This document shows, in pieces, positions 11,916-23,345 of a stretch of 64,000 bases of DNA (within the stretch, counting starts at the first letter, position 1; every line of letters begins with the position of its first letter). The DNA is taken from positions 17,777,501-17,841,500 of the forward strand of contig NC_071667.1 of assembly GCF_028554725.1 (NCBI RefSeq). The letters are read 5' to 3'. This DNA is from Zeugodacus cucurbitae (lineage: Eukaryota > Arthropoda > Insecta > Diptera > Tephritidae). The notes beneath the pieces are model-generated. The model searched no databases. It saw nothing but the letters and a program-made list of their open reading frames with translations, and had not been told where the DNA came from. The translations under genes were made by a program, and so were the position numbers.

Positions 11916-12988
11916 TTCAGATTATTGCGGCTGGTTCAGTTGGAAGGACGGATAAATTGTTGGCTTACTTTTGTGCAATATTTAACAGAATTCGCACCGA
12001 CTTTTGCAAACTTTAAACTTCCTGCTTCGCTTACAACAATATACTTGACGAAACGGAAATAGATTGGTATTCCCTTTTACCGTTAACACAATGCCAATTG
12101 TTTGTATATACATATATGTATACGTAGAGCAATAAATTGCAAACACTTGTAACAGCCGGTATGTAAATGTTAAGTTGAAGGTAATTGTGCATACAGATCA
12201 ATGGACCCAGAAGCAAGCAATGGGCCAGCAGACAGCCATGCACTTTGAGAAAACGAAAATGAACACCAATACATATACATACATATATGTATATCAGTAC
12301 ATGTAGTACTCGTGTTGGCTGCTGCAACAATTCCCTAAGTAGTTGAGTACTTTCAGCTTCATCAGTTGCTCGATCTTTGATTTCCAATCAGCGTTTATTG
12401 TACTTGCAAATCTGCTGGGCAATGGTTGAAGTAGAAATAAAGTTCATGGTCGTACACATACAGATACATAACTACTAGAAGTTCACCGGATGTATGTAAT
12501 AAACTAACAAAAATACTTATATATATATATATATATATGTATATAAATATAGAAAAAATGCAAATCATTGTATGCGGGCAATTTCCTTTCAATGCGAAAA
12601 GTGTATAGGAAAAATAGACAAATAATAAATTGTGCATAAAAACCATCTATCAATTGTGCATACATTCAAACATAAAAAAACTCATGCATATTTGCCTGCA
12701 CTCAAGTATCGATAGGAGGTATGGAAATACTTTTGGAAGTATAGAAGTACGTATATGTAAAATTCATACTGTAGTATTATGCTCTGAGAAAGTAAATATT
12801 GAATAGCAAACTTGTGATTGCTGGCATTTTGCTGCAAAAGCGATCAAGTGAAATTGTACAGCAATAATGGAAATATAACAACAATTATCTATGTTTGTTT
12901 GTCAATCACTTTTATTTGCGAAAACTATTTATTGACTGTGGTTTAAGCTGGGCGAAATGTATTTTTGATCTTGAGAAATATATTTTAT
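11916..12988. other. No gene seen; TA-rich DNA
   Basis: A pure TA run lies at about 12518-12540 and several tacatatgta-type motifs are present. No domain or RNA gene is visible. Confidence 0.4.
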
Positions 12989-14705
12989 AATAGCTTTTAC
13001 CCGCGGCTTCGTCCGCATAAGTTTTTTCGTTTTCTCCCGGCTGTAAGTCCCCCTGCAACAATGTCCAACTATCGTGTTCCGGCCCTCAACTTCACATCAA
13101 AATCTCTTCAAAAGCAACCTAAGTACATAATGGATAGCTCCGAATGTTTCCTTAGTAAATATAAAAAGTAAATAATGTAAATCGGTTTAAAATACTACTA
13201 ACTATCTGCCAACCCCCGATTCTGTGAACTTGAAATACGTGAGCAAGCCACGTATAATGGTCCGTAAGTAAAACAACTCTGCTCTACATTAATGCCGGTT
13301 ACTTTTAATGTTTGCCCCTGAGCTTTATTTATCATCATAGCGAATGCGATTTTCAGCGGAAACTGTAATCTCTTAAACTTGAATGGCAAATCTGTCAGAA
13401 TTATGGGTATACGGGGGATTAAAACATTCTCTCCTTTTGCCATTCCAGTCCAATCATTCCAAAAGCAATCATTCTTTTACAATATTGCGACCGAGGTGTG
13501 TTACTTGCAAGTTGCAACCGTGTGCCAATACACAGTATTGGGGCATCTAAATTTCGCATCAAAAGGACAGGAACGCCTACTTTCAGCCTCAGTTTGTGTG
13601 AAGGTACTCCCGACAGTTCTAAAGAATTAAGAAATTCTACAGGGTATGATGTTACTTGTTCAGTATCCATTACAGTGTCTACAGACAAAAACTCAACAAT
13701 ATTACCTCCCACGCGTGACATAATTTGCTCGTTTATCTGTCCCACCATTTCATTCGTCGGCGCTAAAATTGCTCTTTCACATAACCATTCTCTATTCCAC
13801 ATATTAGTTAGCATTTCGCTATAGACGAAGTTATTTAGATCATCTGGATTATGCACAACATTGCAGAATTCACGATCCAATGTAATCATGCCATTACCAT
13901 CCTTTGCCATACGATCTTCTCCAATTTTAAGAAGAGCAGCAGCATATTGTCCAGATTTTACATCACTGTGTAGTTGCCCTCTCATATTTGTAGACAGACT
14001 AAACGTTTTTACGTGCACCCATAACGTTGTCGCTTTTAAACACGCATTTATTTCTTCTGCAGGGGTGCTTTTAGTGATACCCGGCAAAGTCTGTCTAAAA
14101 TCGCACTTGAAAACAATACCATACCATGTAGCATAAACAATATTGTACATACATATGAACATGCACATAAATTGAGAATTAACAAATGATTGGTTAAGAA
14201 AATACCTACATCTAACAGCTACCTTAACTACCTAATAATAAAAATGTAACAAGTACTATCTTTCTCCTAACTAAATTTCATCAAAATCCGTTCAGCCGTT
14301 TAGGCATGATAGAGCAAAACTCCCTGCAAAAACCATAAAAATCACTAACTCAATTCAGTTTTCTGCCTACTTCCTACCCACTAAGTACGATGACGTGATC
14401 ATTTTGATCTTATATCCGTTTTTAGGTAACCATCTATTACCTTGCAAAATTTCATCAAAATCCATTCAGCCGTTTCGACGTGAAAAAGCAAAATTCCCAA
14501 GAAAAACGACTAAAAATCACTAACTCAATTTAGTTATCTGCCTACTGCCTACCACCTAAAAACGATGGCGTGATTATGTATAGCCTATGACCATTTCTAG
14601 GTTATCATCCATCACCATACCAAATTTCATCAAAATCCGTTCGGCCGTTTAGGCGTGAAAGAGTAACAGACAGACAGAGTTACTTTCGCATTTATAATAT
14701 TTATA
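12989..14705 (-). mobile_element. Helitron remnant
   Basis: On the minus strand the left end (14690-14705) begins ATTATAAATGCGAAAGTAAC, followed by repeated blocks of tttcatcaaaatccgttcag (near 14280, 14455 and 14630). The right end has a GCGG..CCGC hairpin, then GGGTAAAAGCTATT, close to the canonical Helitron 3' hairpin plus CTRRT. The element contains a Pif1-type helicase remnant on the same strand. No Rep/HUH domain was found, so this copy is internally deleted. Confidence 0.75.
13198..14168 (-). pseudogene. Helitron Pif1-like helicase, C-terminal part, frameshifted
   Basis: The first open stretch (13419 to about 14168) holds FKCDFRQTLPGI (the helicase GDFRQTLPV motif), AILAPTNEMVGQINEQIM and LLMRNLDAPILCIGTRLQL. 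After a frame change near 13430 it continues as NKAQGQTLKVTGINVEQSCF and YGPLYVACSR, which are superfamily-1 motifs V and VI. The Walker A region and the Rep domain are missing. This domain normally unwinds DNA during rolling-circle transposition. The frameshift and truncation make it a pseudogene. Confidence 0.85.
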
Positions 14706-15000
14706 TGGATATGGATGAATACTCTTGCAACATATTGCACAGCGAACATAATGCTGTTGTTAGGCTATGTATACATATATGACGAGTATAATTGATCAAG
14801 TGCAAACATTTAAAATTTATTTGTATTCACAAATTTCCAGAGTTGCCAAACCAACTTGGAGAAATTTATATTATAACAAAAACTTAAACTTGATTGCTCC
14901 TAAAAGTATCTGACAAAGAGATATTTCTATCTGTGGTAAAAACCATAAAATTTCGCAAAAGCAACCTCTCAAAATAATTGAATTCATTATATTTATTATA
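14706..15000. other. No feature seen
   Basis: AT-rich DNA between the Helitron and the tandem-repeat region. No reading frame or terminus of note. Confidence 0.3.
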
Positions 15001-15640
15001 TGAACTTGGAGCGACCAATAGGTCGTTTTACCTAAATCCTATCCTGATTTCCTTTGACTCCACTCGTGGCCCCCAGATTGCGCTACTTCAACCTTCAAGT
15101 ATGTAAATACATTTGATAACAACCCACAAAACTAACATGAAAATAAATATTTCCCGTAAACTCTCAAAATTTACAACAACTTGACCACACGTGGTTGGCC
15201 CCTCCAAAACAAACCTGTCTTTACATGAGCTCTCAAAACCTATACCAACCTGACTTGTATGATTTCTCAATATTTAACAAAATTTGCTTTGGTAATAAAT
15301 ATTTAAAGCAACATTATTCCATGTGATCCCTCAAAATAATCACGAATTTGACCCCAACAATCTTGACCTCACGGAACCCTTAAAATGTTTAAAAATAAAA
15401 CTCATTTGCAGGGTAAAAGTGCCAAAGGTTCATTGACTTCGAGCGTAATGTAAAAAAACCTGGTCAAAGTCTTTGATGACCAGAATATAAATAAAACCTA
15501 GGTAAAGGTCAATGAACTTGGTCAAAATGTAAACAAAGCCTGGCCAAAGTTTATGGACCTCAGCCAAAATGTGAACAAACCCTGGATAAAGTTCATTGAC
15601 CTCAGCCAAAATGTAAACAAACCTAAATACTTAACTGATT
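15000..15640 (-). repeat. 42-bp tandem array and flank, related to the 21-kb foldback
   Basis: From about 15410 to 15630 a degenerate 42-bp unit recurs with the core ccaaaatgtaaacaaacc followed by a cattgacctcagcc-type stretch. It is the reverse complement of the array at 21151-21345. The preceding 400 bp has loose repeats of cctcaaaatnnn..ccaacctg. It looks like a decayed piece of the same element family in the opposite orientation. Confidence 0.65.
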
Positions 15641-16214
15641 CAACTGCATATTTTTAATGAGCCATAATTTGAGAATTTTCGCAAGACGAGTTCGGTTTTA
15701 CTTATCTTAAATAACATTAAATACCGCTCTAACTCATAGTATTTATGCAGTTTTAGTTTCATTTTTAATTTCACCCTGCTGAAGCAACAATTTTTGAGAA
15801 ATTTAATTAAAATGTGTGCACAGTAATAATCTTGCAGCTTAAGTTTCGCAGCTCTTCAAAACACTTTGCAACCTTTTGTCGTTCTTTTTCTTTTGAACGG
15901 TATTAGTTAAATGATTGATTTGGAATTCCTTAAAATGAAACTAAATGAATTATTCTTACTTGACAGTAATTTGTATGGATGAAGGTGGGTGCACTGGGGC
16001 AGGACTTTTGTCAAATGCTTTCATGTTGCACAAATGGGTGTGAATTTTGAGGTACGCTTTGTTATGTTGGGTGGCACAGTGGGTTAGTTGTTGCTGTTCA
16101 ATGTTTTGATTTAATCTATGAATATTGGTGTCTTCAAATATAAATATTTATTAATTCGATTTATTTCTACGTTGACAGTTTTTAATCAAAGTCTGGAAGC
16201 TACTGGAATAACAT
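15641..16214. other. No feature seen
   Basis: AT-rich DNA without recognisable coding, RNA or repeat signals. Confidence 0.3.
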
Positions 16215-16600
16215 ATAATAAAATATACACGTTCAATATATAACACGTTCTTGACACCCTGATGACACTGGTGGAATATGGGCGAAATCGGTTCACAACT
16301 ACGCCTACTTGCCATATAACTCAATTTTGAATCCTTCTGATTCTTTCACTTTATAATGTATAAGGAACCGATAAAGATAGCGAAATAAAACTTTACACAA
16401 ATACTGTATTTGTGCTGTGACATCACTTGTGGAAAAATTGTCAAAATCGGAACATGACTTTTCAAGGCCCCTGATATCAAACATGAAGAACTCAGTGCCT
16501 AAGGGTAATTTTTCACCGAAAATATAGGTAAATCTTTAAATAAATTGCGAGAGTATAAAATGTTCGGTTGCACCCGAACTTAGCCTTTCCTTACTTGTTT
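16215..16600 (-). repeat. Dispersed repeat family, 5' half, reverse orientation
   Basis: Very similar to 6520-6884. It ends with the inverted head ttcggttgcacccgaactta and ccttacttgtttt near 16565-16600. Confidence 0.85.
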
Positions 16601-16608
16601 TATAATGT

Positions 16609-16858
16609 ACCGATACTTTATATAACCGATTATTAATATTTATCAATATATTATTATCGACCTTTTTATTAAAGCAATATTTTATTTGCGTACATTCAAT
16701 GAATCAATTCAAAAAAATCGCTTTTCTATTATTTTGTATGATCTATTATCAATATTATGTTATCGATACTTTATGTTATCGGTTATATCTATTTATCGAT
16801 ATCTTGTGATCGATTTTTTCATTCAGAAATATTTTATATTTGCTATTAAGCTCATGGT
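16609..16858 (+). repeat. Two-copy degenerate repeat of about 150 bp
   Basis: The blocks taccgatactttatataacc (near 16609) and tatcgatactttatgttatc (near 16760) begin two similar stretches that both end in caatattttatttgc or aaatattttatatttgc. They fill the gap between two dispersed-repeat copies arranged head to head. Confidence 0.5.
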
Positions 16859-16859
16859 A

Positions 16860-18072
16860 TTTTTGAAAATCCTATAATTAGGTATTCTCATATATTCATA
16901 TATAAGGGAAGTTATGACCCGATTTTAACCTTTTCTGATACAGAGACACACTATTAGAATAAAAATATTTCCTCTGAATTAAATTAAGATACCTGAGAGA
17001 TTTACCGAAATTTTCGGCGAAAAGTTGCCTTGGGGCACTGAGTTCTTCATATTCGATATCCGGGGCATTGAAAAGTTATAGTTCGATTTCGACAATTTTT
17101 TCACGAGTAATGCCACATATCATATACAGTATTTGTGTAAAGTTTTATTTCGCTATCTTCATTGGTTTCTTATGTATACATGATAAAGTGAAGTAATAAG
17201 ATGGAGTTCAAAATTGAGTTACATGGGAAGTTGTCGTGGTTGTGAACCGATTTCATCTATTTTCCACACGTGTCATCAGGGTGTCAAGAAAATATTATAT
17301 ATCGAATTTCATTCGAATCGGTCGAGTATTTCCTGAGATATGGTTTTTGACCCATAAGTGGGCCATGAAACGCCCATTTTCCATTTTGTAAAAAAATCTC
17401 AGTCCAGCTTCCTTCTGCTATTATTTCTGTGAAATTTAGTGTCTCTGACGTTTTTCATTAGTGAGTTAACTCACTTTTAGTAATTTTCAACCTAACCTTT
17501 GTATGGCAGGTGGGCGTGGTTATTATCCGATTTCAACTATTTTCGTGGTGTGTGGTGGGGTAAGCAGGAGAACCGACTGAAGAAAGTTTGGTTTATACAG
17601 CTTTGTTGGTTTGCGAGGTATATACAAATAACCGATTTGGGGGCGGGGCCACGCCCACTTCCCCAAAAATTACATCCTAATATGCCCCTTCCTAGTGCGA
17701 TCCTGTATTCCAAATTTTACTTTTATAACTTTATTTATGGCTTAGTTATAACACTTTATAGGTTTTTGGTTTTCGCCATTTTGTGGGCGTGGCAATGCTC
17801 CGATTTGGCCCATTTTCGAGAGCAACCTCCTCAGGGTGCCAAAGAATACGTGTTCCAAGTTTCGTTAAGATATCTCAATGTTTACTCAAGTTATCCATTG
17901 CACGGACAGACGGACGGACAGACAGACATCCGGATTTCAACTCGTCTCGTCATCCTGATCATTTTGATATGTATAACCCTATATCTAACTCGTTTAGTTT
18001 TATGACTTACAAACAACTTATGTGAACAAAACTATAATACTCTCTTAGCAACTTTTGTTGCGAGAGTATAAA
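16860..18072 (+). repeat. Dispersed repeat family, long copy lacking the head
   Basis: It starts at the ttgaaaatcctataattaggt block and runs to the 3' tail ttgttgcgagagtataaaa. The tracts cggacagacggacggacag and acaaacaacttatgtgaac are clear. The open frame at 17499-18005 is inside this repeat and is not a host gene. Confidence 0.85.
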
Positions 18073-19879
18073 AATTTTCCACACATAATCCAGTAGTATA
18101 CCACTGTGCATCCACAGCGTTACCGCGTAAATTTGCATGAAATACATTTTTTAATTTCCGCTATCATTTCTTTTTTCCGCTATCATTAGTTTTTTTTCTT
18201 CTACTAGTTACTCGCTGACAATTAAAAACTAATAATAAATGAAAATTTGATTTACGATTACAACTTGAAGTATTTTGCGCCCATTCCTCTACGTCCGTCA
18301 GTCACATTGTCAGCTGAACACTTCCAAGTTGGCTGTGGAAAACAATGAACAGGAATGACAACCTAGCAGTAAGTCATTCGAAATATAAGTAAAATGAGCG
18401 CCAACACCACTAATTCAAGTCCTACGTCCGTTTGTTGCAACTAGCTAGCTTGCTGGCTTTGGCGCGGCCACGCAATGACCTTTCAGCGAATTGTTGGCAA
18501 TGTTGGAAATGGCGTACATTTTTCAATTAAAATTAATCTGACAATCAAAATGACAGTGCCCGAGTTGGAGTACAAAAGCGGTGCCAGCGAGTACGAGGGA
18601 GTGGAAAGTCACAGCGGAGTGCGAGTGCGAGGGGGTGCTACGCCGATGCGGCGCTTCGTTCTTTACGTTCGTTACAATTCAAATCGTTCCGTTGTTGTTG
18701 CGTGCGCCTAGAGTGCTCAATGCTACTCGATAGTACGCGCGCCGTACACTGTATGTAATTAAATACTCGCCGCTGCCTGCCTTTGATTATCGCCGACCGC
18801 ATAACCGCGCCCTATGCATTTGCAACGGTCGTGCCGCATAAGTGTTTGCTTGCATTCGTTGTGGCTGCCACAGCCCATAATCTAATTAAACACGTAACCA
18901 GTAAGGCGCATACATGCGGGTCGGTATACAGACCAAAGGTATTTACTTATACAAGTACGTATGTATATATGTGTTGCTTTGAGCGGCAGCTCGTTAATGC
19001 AAATGCACTTTGAAAGCAGGGAGTGTCTCATAGCAGGTGTGCGTGTTAAATTCGTGGCTTATTCAAGTTAGGTGGCAACCTGCTGGCGCGGTGTTGAGGT
19101 GTTGTATGCAAGAAAATTACCGCAATTGTTAAACGGAAATAGTTTGTCTTAATTTCATTACCAACGCTGACATTTCCATTCACAACGTCTGCACAGCGGG
19201 GTGGCGCCGGCCCGGTCGTTGCTTTAAGTATTATTGTCAAAGTAAATGGTTGTCTAGCTCATCGGTTGTTTTGTGCTACTGTTTTGGCGAGATTACAAAT
19301 TGTTTGCCGGTATATAACACATATATATTTAGTTTGTGTGTATGTATGTATCTGCGACACTAATGTATTTGTTACAGTTGCCTTGATACACTATTAATCA
19401 AAAGGAATTGTGTATATAAAAGAGGCTGTAAAAAGCTTTAAATTTTCAGACAGCATAACTGTAATGTTAGTGGTTGGTGTAATGACATGAATATAAACCT
19501 TACACTGCTCAATATCTCTCAATCTATAATGAGCGATTAAATGCTCTTGACTCAATAAAGTATTCTTTTGAACTCTTCCATCACTTCAAAAAGACTTTAG
19601 ATGCCCTCAAGGGCCTCAAAACACAAATTTCTAACAGAAAGGTACCTTAAGTTGCATAAAATTTCATACCATAAACTCCTTCCGTTCTAGAATATGGAAG
19701 AAGTTGGACCAAACAGTAATATTTCAAATAATTTCTTTACTGCTAAGATTTTTGATCGTCCAAGGTCCTTCAAGCAATTTTTTAAAATAAGACAGCTGCA
19801 TTTGGACCATAGTATTAGGAGTTTTGGTAAGATATTGCAGCTACAGTAAAGTACAAATTTAAAAAAAAATTTATTACAC
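18073..19879. other. Unique DNA, higher GC at 18.4-19.3 kb; possible host regulatory or exon DNA
   Basis: This stretch contains none of the repeat families seen elsewhere. About 18420-19260 is visibly richer in G+C (for example cgcgcgccgtacactg near 18737). The frames are short and without known domains. It could be an upstream exon or promoter of a gene outside the window, but no splice-joined protein is visible. Confidence 0.3.
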
Positions 19880-20282
19880 GCACAACAGTTGCCTATTTTC
19901 ACTTAAAATTTTGAGAAAATTTGGATTTTCAAAATTCAGCCTGACCAATACCTTTCATTCAAATTGTAATAATTTACTCAAATTTTCGAATATCTTTATG
20001 AAATTTTCAGTTTATCAAGCTAATGACATGTAGCTTTTAAAGCTTAAAATGGAAGCATTCGTTCCATTTAGTAGTATCGAATTTAAAGAATTTTAATATC
20101 TCTACTTCATTGACCATAACTCTGTATAAATTAATTTTCATCGATTTTTTTGGAATATTTGCACATTTTTTATACATTTGAGGAAAATTCTCCAATTTTC
20201 AACTTTTTCATATTTTTTTACTAGTATAGAGACCAATTTACCTATTGAAAAAATGTGAATAAACCTAACGTTCACTTAAAAT

Positions 20283-21049
20283 CAGGTGTGTTGTGGAATC
20301 CAAGACAGATTTGCTGAATGTCAGAATGGCAAACCAATTCTGATTTTCATTGGTGTCACAGAATCTGATTGGATTCTCGTCTTTTCGAATATAAGCAAAC
20401 CAATATTCGAATCAGCTGTTCTGCTATTTATTCATGGGGAAAAATTAGCAAGACATGTTTTTGGAATTGTAATCATATACATAATTAGTTCAAAATATTC
20501 ATTAAACCCAAAAAATATAATTAAAATGAGAAATTATTTCAGCTTTTATTTTATTTGAATGAAAGTTTGTACATATTTAAGTATATGTATACAGTGGAAC
20601 TTCTCTAACTCGAATCACCGTAATCCACAAAAAAACTTCGAGGAAATTTATACGGAATTGCCTTTCAATGCCACTTCAAGAGTTCGAGTTATAGAAATTC
20701 GAGTTATGGAAGGAAATTTGTATGAAATTTGATTTTTAAACGCTATTGCCAATTTATAAGTTCAAGTAATGGAGATCTTCGAGTTATGGAAGTTCCACTG
20801 TATATTGTTTAACTTTTATATAAAAAGTTAGATATTTCCATGATCTTATCTGAATTACTTATTTTGTTACTTGCTCTTGGTTTGTTTCTGATAGTTAAAC
20901 CGATAAAATTGGTTTCTATGACACCTAAAACCAATAGAATTTCTGATTCGAACATCAAACCAATAATATCAGAATTCATGACACGAACCAGCATTTTTTG
21001 TCGGTTTGAATTCTGATTCCGACAACTGTCAGATTCCACAACAACCCTG
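20283..21049. mobile_element. TIR element inserted into the foldback arm
   Basis: The ends are CAGGTGTGTTGTGGAATC and, read inward from the right, CAGGGTTGTTGTGGAATC. Comparison with the uninterrupted right arm shows the insertion point, with AAT on both sides, as a 3-bp target duplication. Subterminal parts are inversely related. There is no transposase, and its middle is interrupted by a MITE at 20592-20800. Confidence 0.7.
20592..20800. mobile_element. pogo/Tc1-mariner-like MITE, 209 bp
   Basis: The terminal inverted repeats are CAGTGGAACTTCTCTAACTC and GAGTTATGGAAGTTCCACTG. The element is flanked by TA on both sides (20590-20591 and 20801-20802), the Tc1/mariner target duplication. The CAGTGGAAC-type end with TAACTCGAA is typical of pogo-like MITEs. 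It is non-coding. Confidence 0.85.
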
Positions 21050-21150
21050 AATATAAATAATTCATGAGACCCGCCCAAAATATCAACAAACTTAAACATA
21101 TAAAATTCCCTAAAACTTAACAAACCTAACCTCAAGTGAGCCAAAATGTA

Positions 21151-21345
21151 AAAGGGTTTGTTTACATTTTGGCTGAGTTCATTGACCTTTGGTCGGGGTT
21201 TGTTTACATTTTGGTCGAAGTCAATGACCTTTGGTCGTGGTTTGTTTACATTTTGACCGTGGTCATTGTCCTTTGGTCGGGGTTCGTTTACATTTTGGTC
21301 GAGGTCATTGACCTTGGGTGAGGGTTTCTTTACATTTTGAAGGAT
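21151..21345 (+). repeat. 42-bp tandem repeat array, about 4.5 units
   Basis: The unit begins tttgtttacattttggtcga and continues with gtcaatgacctttggtcggg. The units differ by a few bases. Because 42 is a multiple of three, both strands stay open: one reads FVYILVEVIDLWSG repeats, the other DQNVNKPRPKVNDL repeats. It is the centre of the foldback element. Confidence 0.9.
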
Positions 21346-22082
21346 CACTTGAGGTTAATTTTGTTAAGTGTTAGGGGATTTTATAAGGTGAAGTTTGATA
21401 ATATTTGGGTGGGTCTTGTAAAATCTGTTTTATTTATAAATTAAGTGGACGTGGGGTTAGGTTTGTTTACTTTTTTTTCAGTAGATAAATTGGAATTTAT
21501 ACCAGTAAAAAAACGTGAAAAATTTAAAATTTGAGAATTTTCCTTAAATGTATAAAAACTGTGCAAATATTCCAAAAAATTCAATAGAAATCAAACTTAC
21601 TTTATTTATATAGTAGATTGTCTAAACTACCGTTTACTGTCATTTAAAGTCCCGTAACTTCAATTTATACAGAGTTATGAACAATGAAGTGGAGAGTTTG
21701 CAATTTTTTAAATTCGATACTACCGAACTTTTGAGTATTTTTATGAAAGGGAACGAATTCTTCTTTTTTAAATTAAAAAAACTACAAGTGATTAGCTTGA
21801 TAACACTGAAAATTCCATAAAGATATTCGAAAATTTGAGCAAATTATTATAATGAAAGGTGTTGGTCAGGCTAAATTTTGACAATTCGAATTTTCTCAAA
21901 ATTTTGATTTCAAATAAATCTAAGTGAAAATGGGCAACTGTTTGTGCAGACACAAAGCTACATGTATTTGGGAATATTTTCCTGTGACTAATTGTTTACC
22001 GAAAGTGGATGTACGTGGATGGTGTGAGGCGTTCTCTTGATCCTATTATCTAATTTGGATTAACTTAACCAAAAAAAAAAAA

Positions 22083-23345
22083 AGTAAGGAAGGGCTAAGT
22101 TCGGATGTAACCGAACATTTTATACTCTTGCAATTTATTTATTTAACTTTATTTATATTATATAATACACAATTTGACCCACATATTCCTCATATATATT
22201 GTATAAAGTCCATTGAAAGTTGGAAACCATAATATTAGGTTAGAAGCACCGAGGTCCTGGTGTTCGATATATGGGGCCTTAAAAACCTATGGTCTGATTT
22301 CGGCGATTTTTAGAATGGGGCTGCCACACTATTAACATAGTATTTGTGCAAAGTGCTGCACCGATATCTTCACTAGTACTTACTTTATATATTGTAAAGT
22401 AAACGATTCAGATCGTCTTCAAAGTTCTGGTATATAGGAAGTAGGCGTGGTTGTGAAGCGATTTGGCCTATTTTCACAACATATCATTGGGATGTAAGGA
22501 AACTAGTACAAACCAAGTTTCATTGAAATCGGTCGAGTAGTTCCTGAGATATGGTTTCCATTTTGTAAAAAAATCTGAGTGCAGCTTTCATCTGTTATTT
22601 CTTATGGGAAATTTAGTGTTACTGACGTTTTTCGTTAATGAGTTAACCCACTTTTAGTAATTTTCAACCTAACTTTTGTATGGAAGGTGGGCGTGGTTTT
22701 GATCCGATTTCTTTCATTTGAGTTAATGAGTTAACCCACTTTTAGTAATTTTCAACCTAACTTTTGTATGGAAGGTGGGCGTGGTTATGACCCGATTTCT
22801 CTCATTTTAGGACTGCATTAGGAAGTGGCTAAAAAAAACAACTGCAGAAAGTTTGGTTTATATAGCTCAATTGGTTTGCGAGATATGTACAAAAAACTTA
22901 GTAGGGGGCGGAGCCACGCCCACTTACCCAAAAAAAATTACATCCAAATATGCCCCTTCATAGTGCGATCCTTCATACCAAATTTTATTTCCATAGCTTT
23001 ATTTATGGCTTAGTTATGGTACTTTATGTGTTTTCGGTTTTCGCCATTTTGTGGGCGTGGCAGTGGTCCGATTTTGCTCATTTTCGAAAGCAACCTTCCT
23101 ATGGTGCCAAGAAATAAGTGTGCCAAGTTTCATCAAGATATCTTAATTTTTACTCAAGTTACAGCTTGCACAGACGGACGGACGGACAGACAGACATTCG
23201 GATTTGAACTCCACTCTTCACCCTGATTACTTTGGTATATATAACCCTATATCTAACTCGTTTAGTTTTGGATGTTACAAACAACCGTTATGTGAACAAA
23301 ACTATAATACTCTCTTTAGCAACATTTGTTGCGAGAGTATAAAAA
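22083..23345 (+). repeat. Dispersed repeat family, full-length copy with an internal duplication
   Basis: It runs from agtaaggaagggctaagttc through the palindromic head to the tail tttgttgcgagagtataaaa, about 1.26 kb. A block of about 88 bp beginning gagttaacccacttttagta is duplicated in tandem near 22639-22800. It is the best complete copy for defining the family. Confidence 0.9.

Larger units (their letters stand above)
19880..21958. mobile_element. Foldback element with long inverted arms and central 42-bp repeats
   Basis: The left arm is 19880-20282 and resumes at 21050-21150. The right arm is 21345-21958 and reads as its reverse complement: both carry (a/c)agttgcc(t/c)attttcact at the outer end, then cagcctgacca, caaattttcgaatatcttta, tagtatcgaattta and cataactctgtataaatt. 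The centre (21151-21345) is the 42-bp array. The left arm is interrupted by another element at 20283-21049. No transposase was found. Confidence 0.8.

Noticed and set aside
13498..13824. 108-codon plus-strand frame
   Set aside because: Antisense shadow of the Helitron helicase on the minus strand.
17499..18005. 168-codon plus-strand frame
   Set aside because: Part of a dispersed-repeat copy (contains the cggacagacggac tract); not a host gene.
20809..21348. 179-codon minus-strand frame with 14-residue repeats
   Set aside because: It spans the 42-bp array and the end of an inserted TIR element, so it is a product of repeat structure and not a gene.
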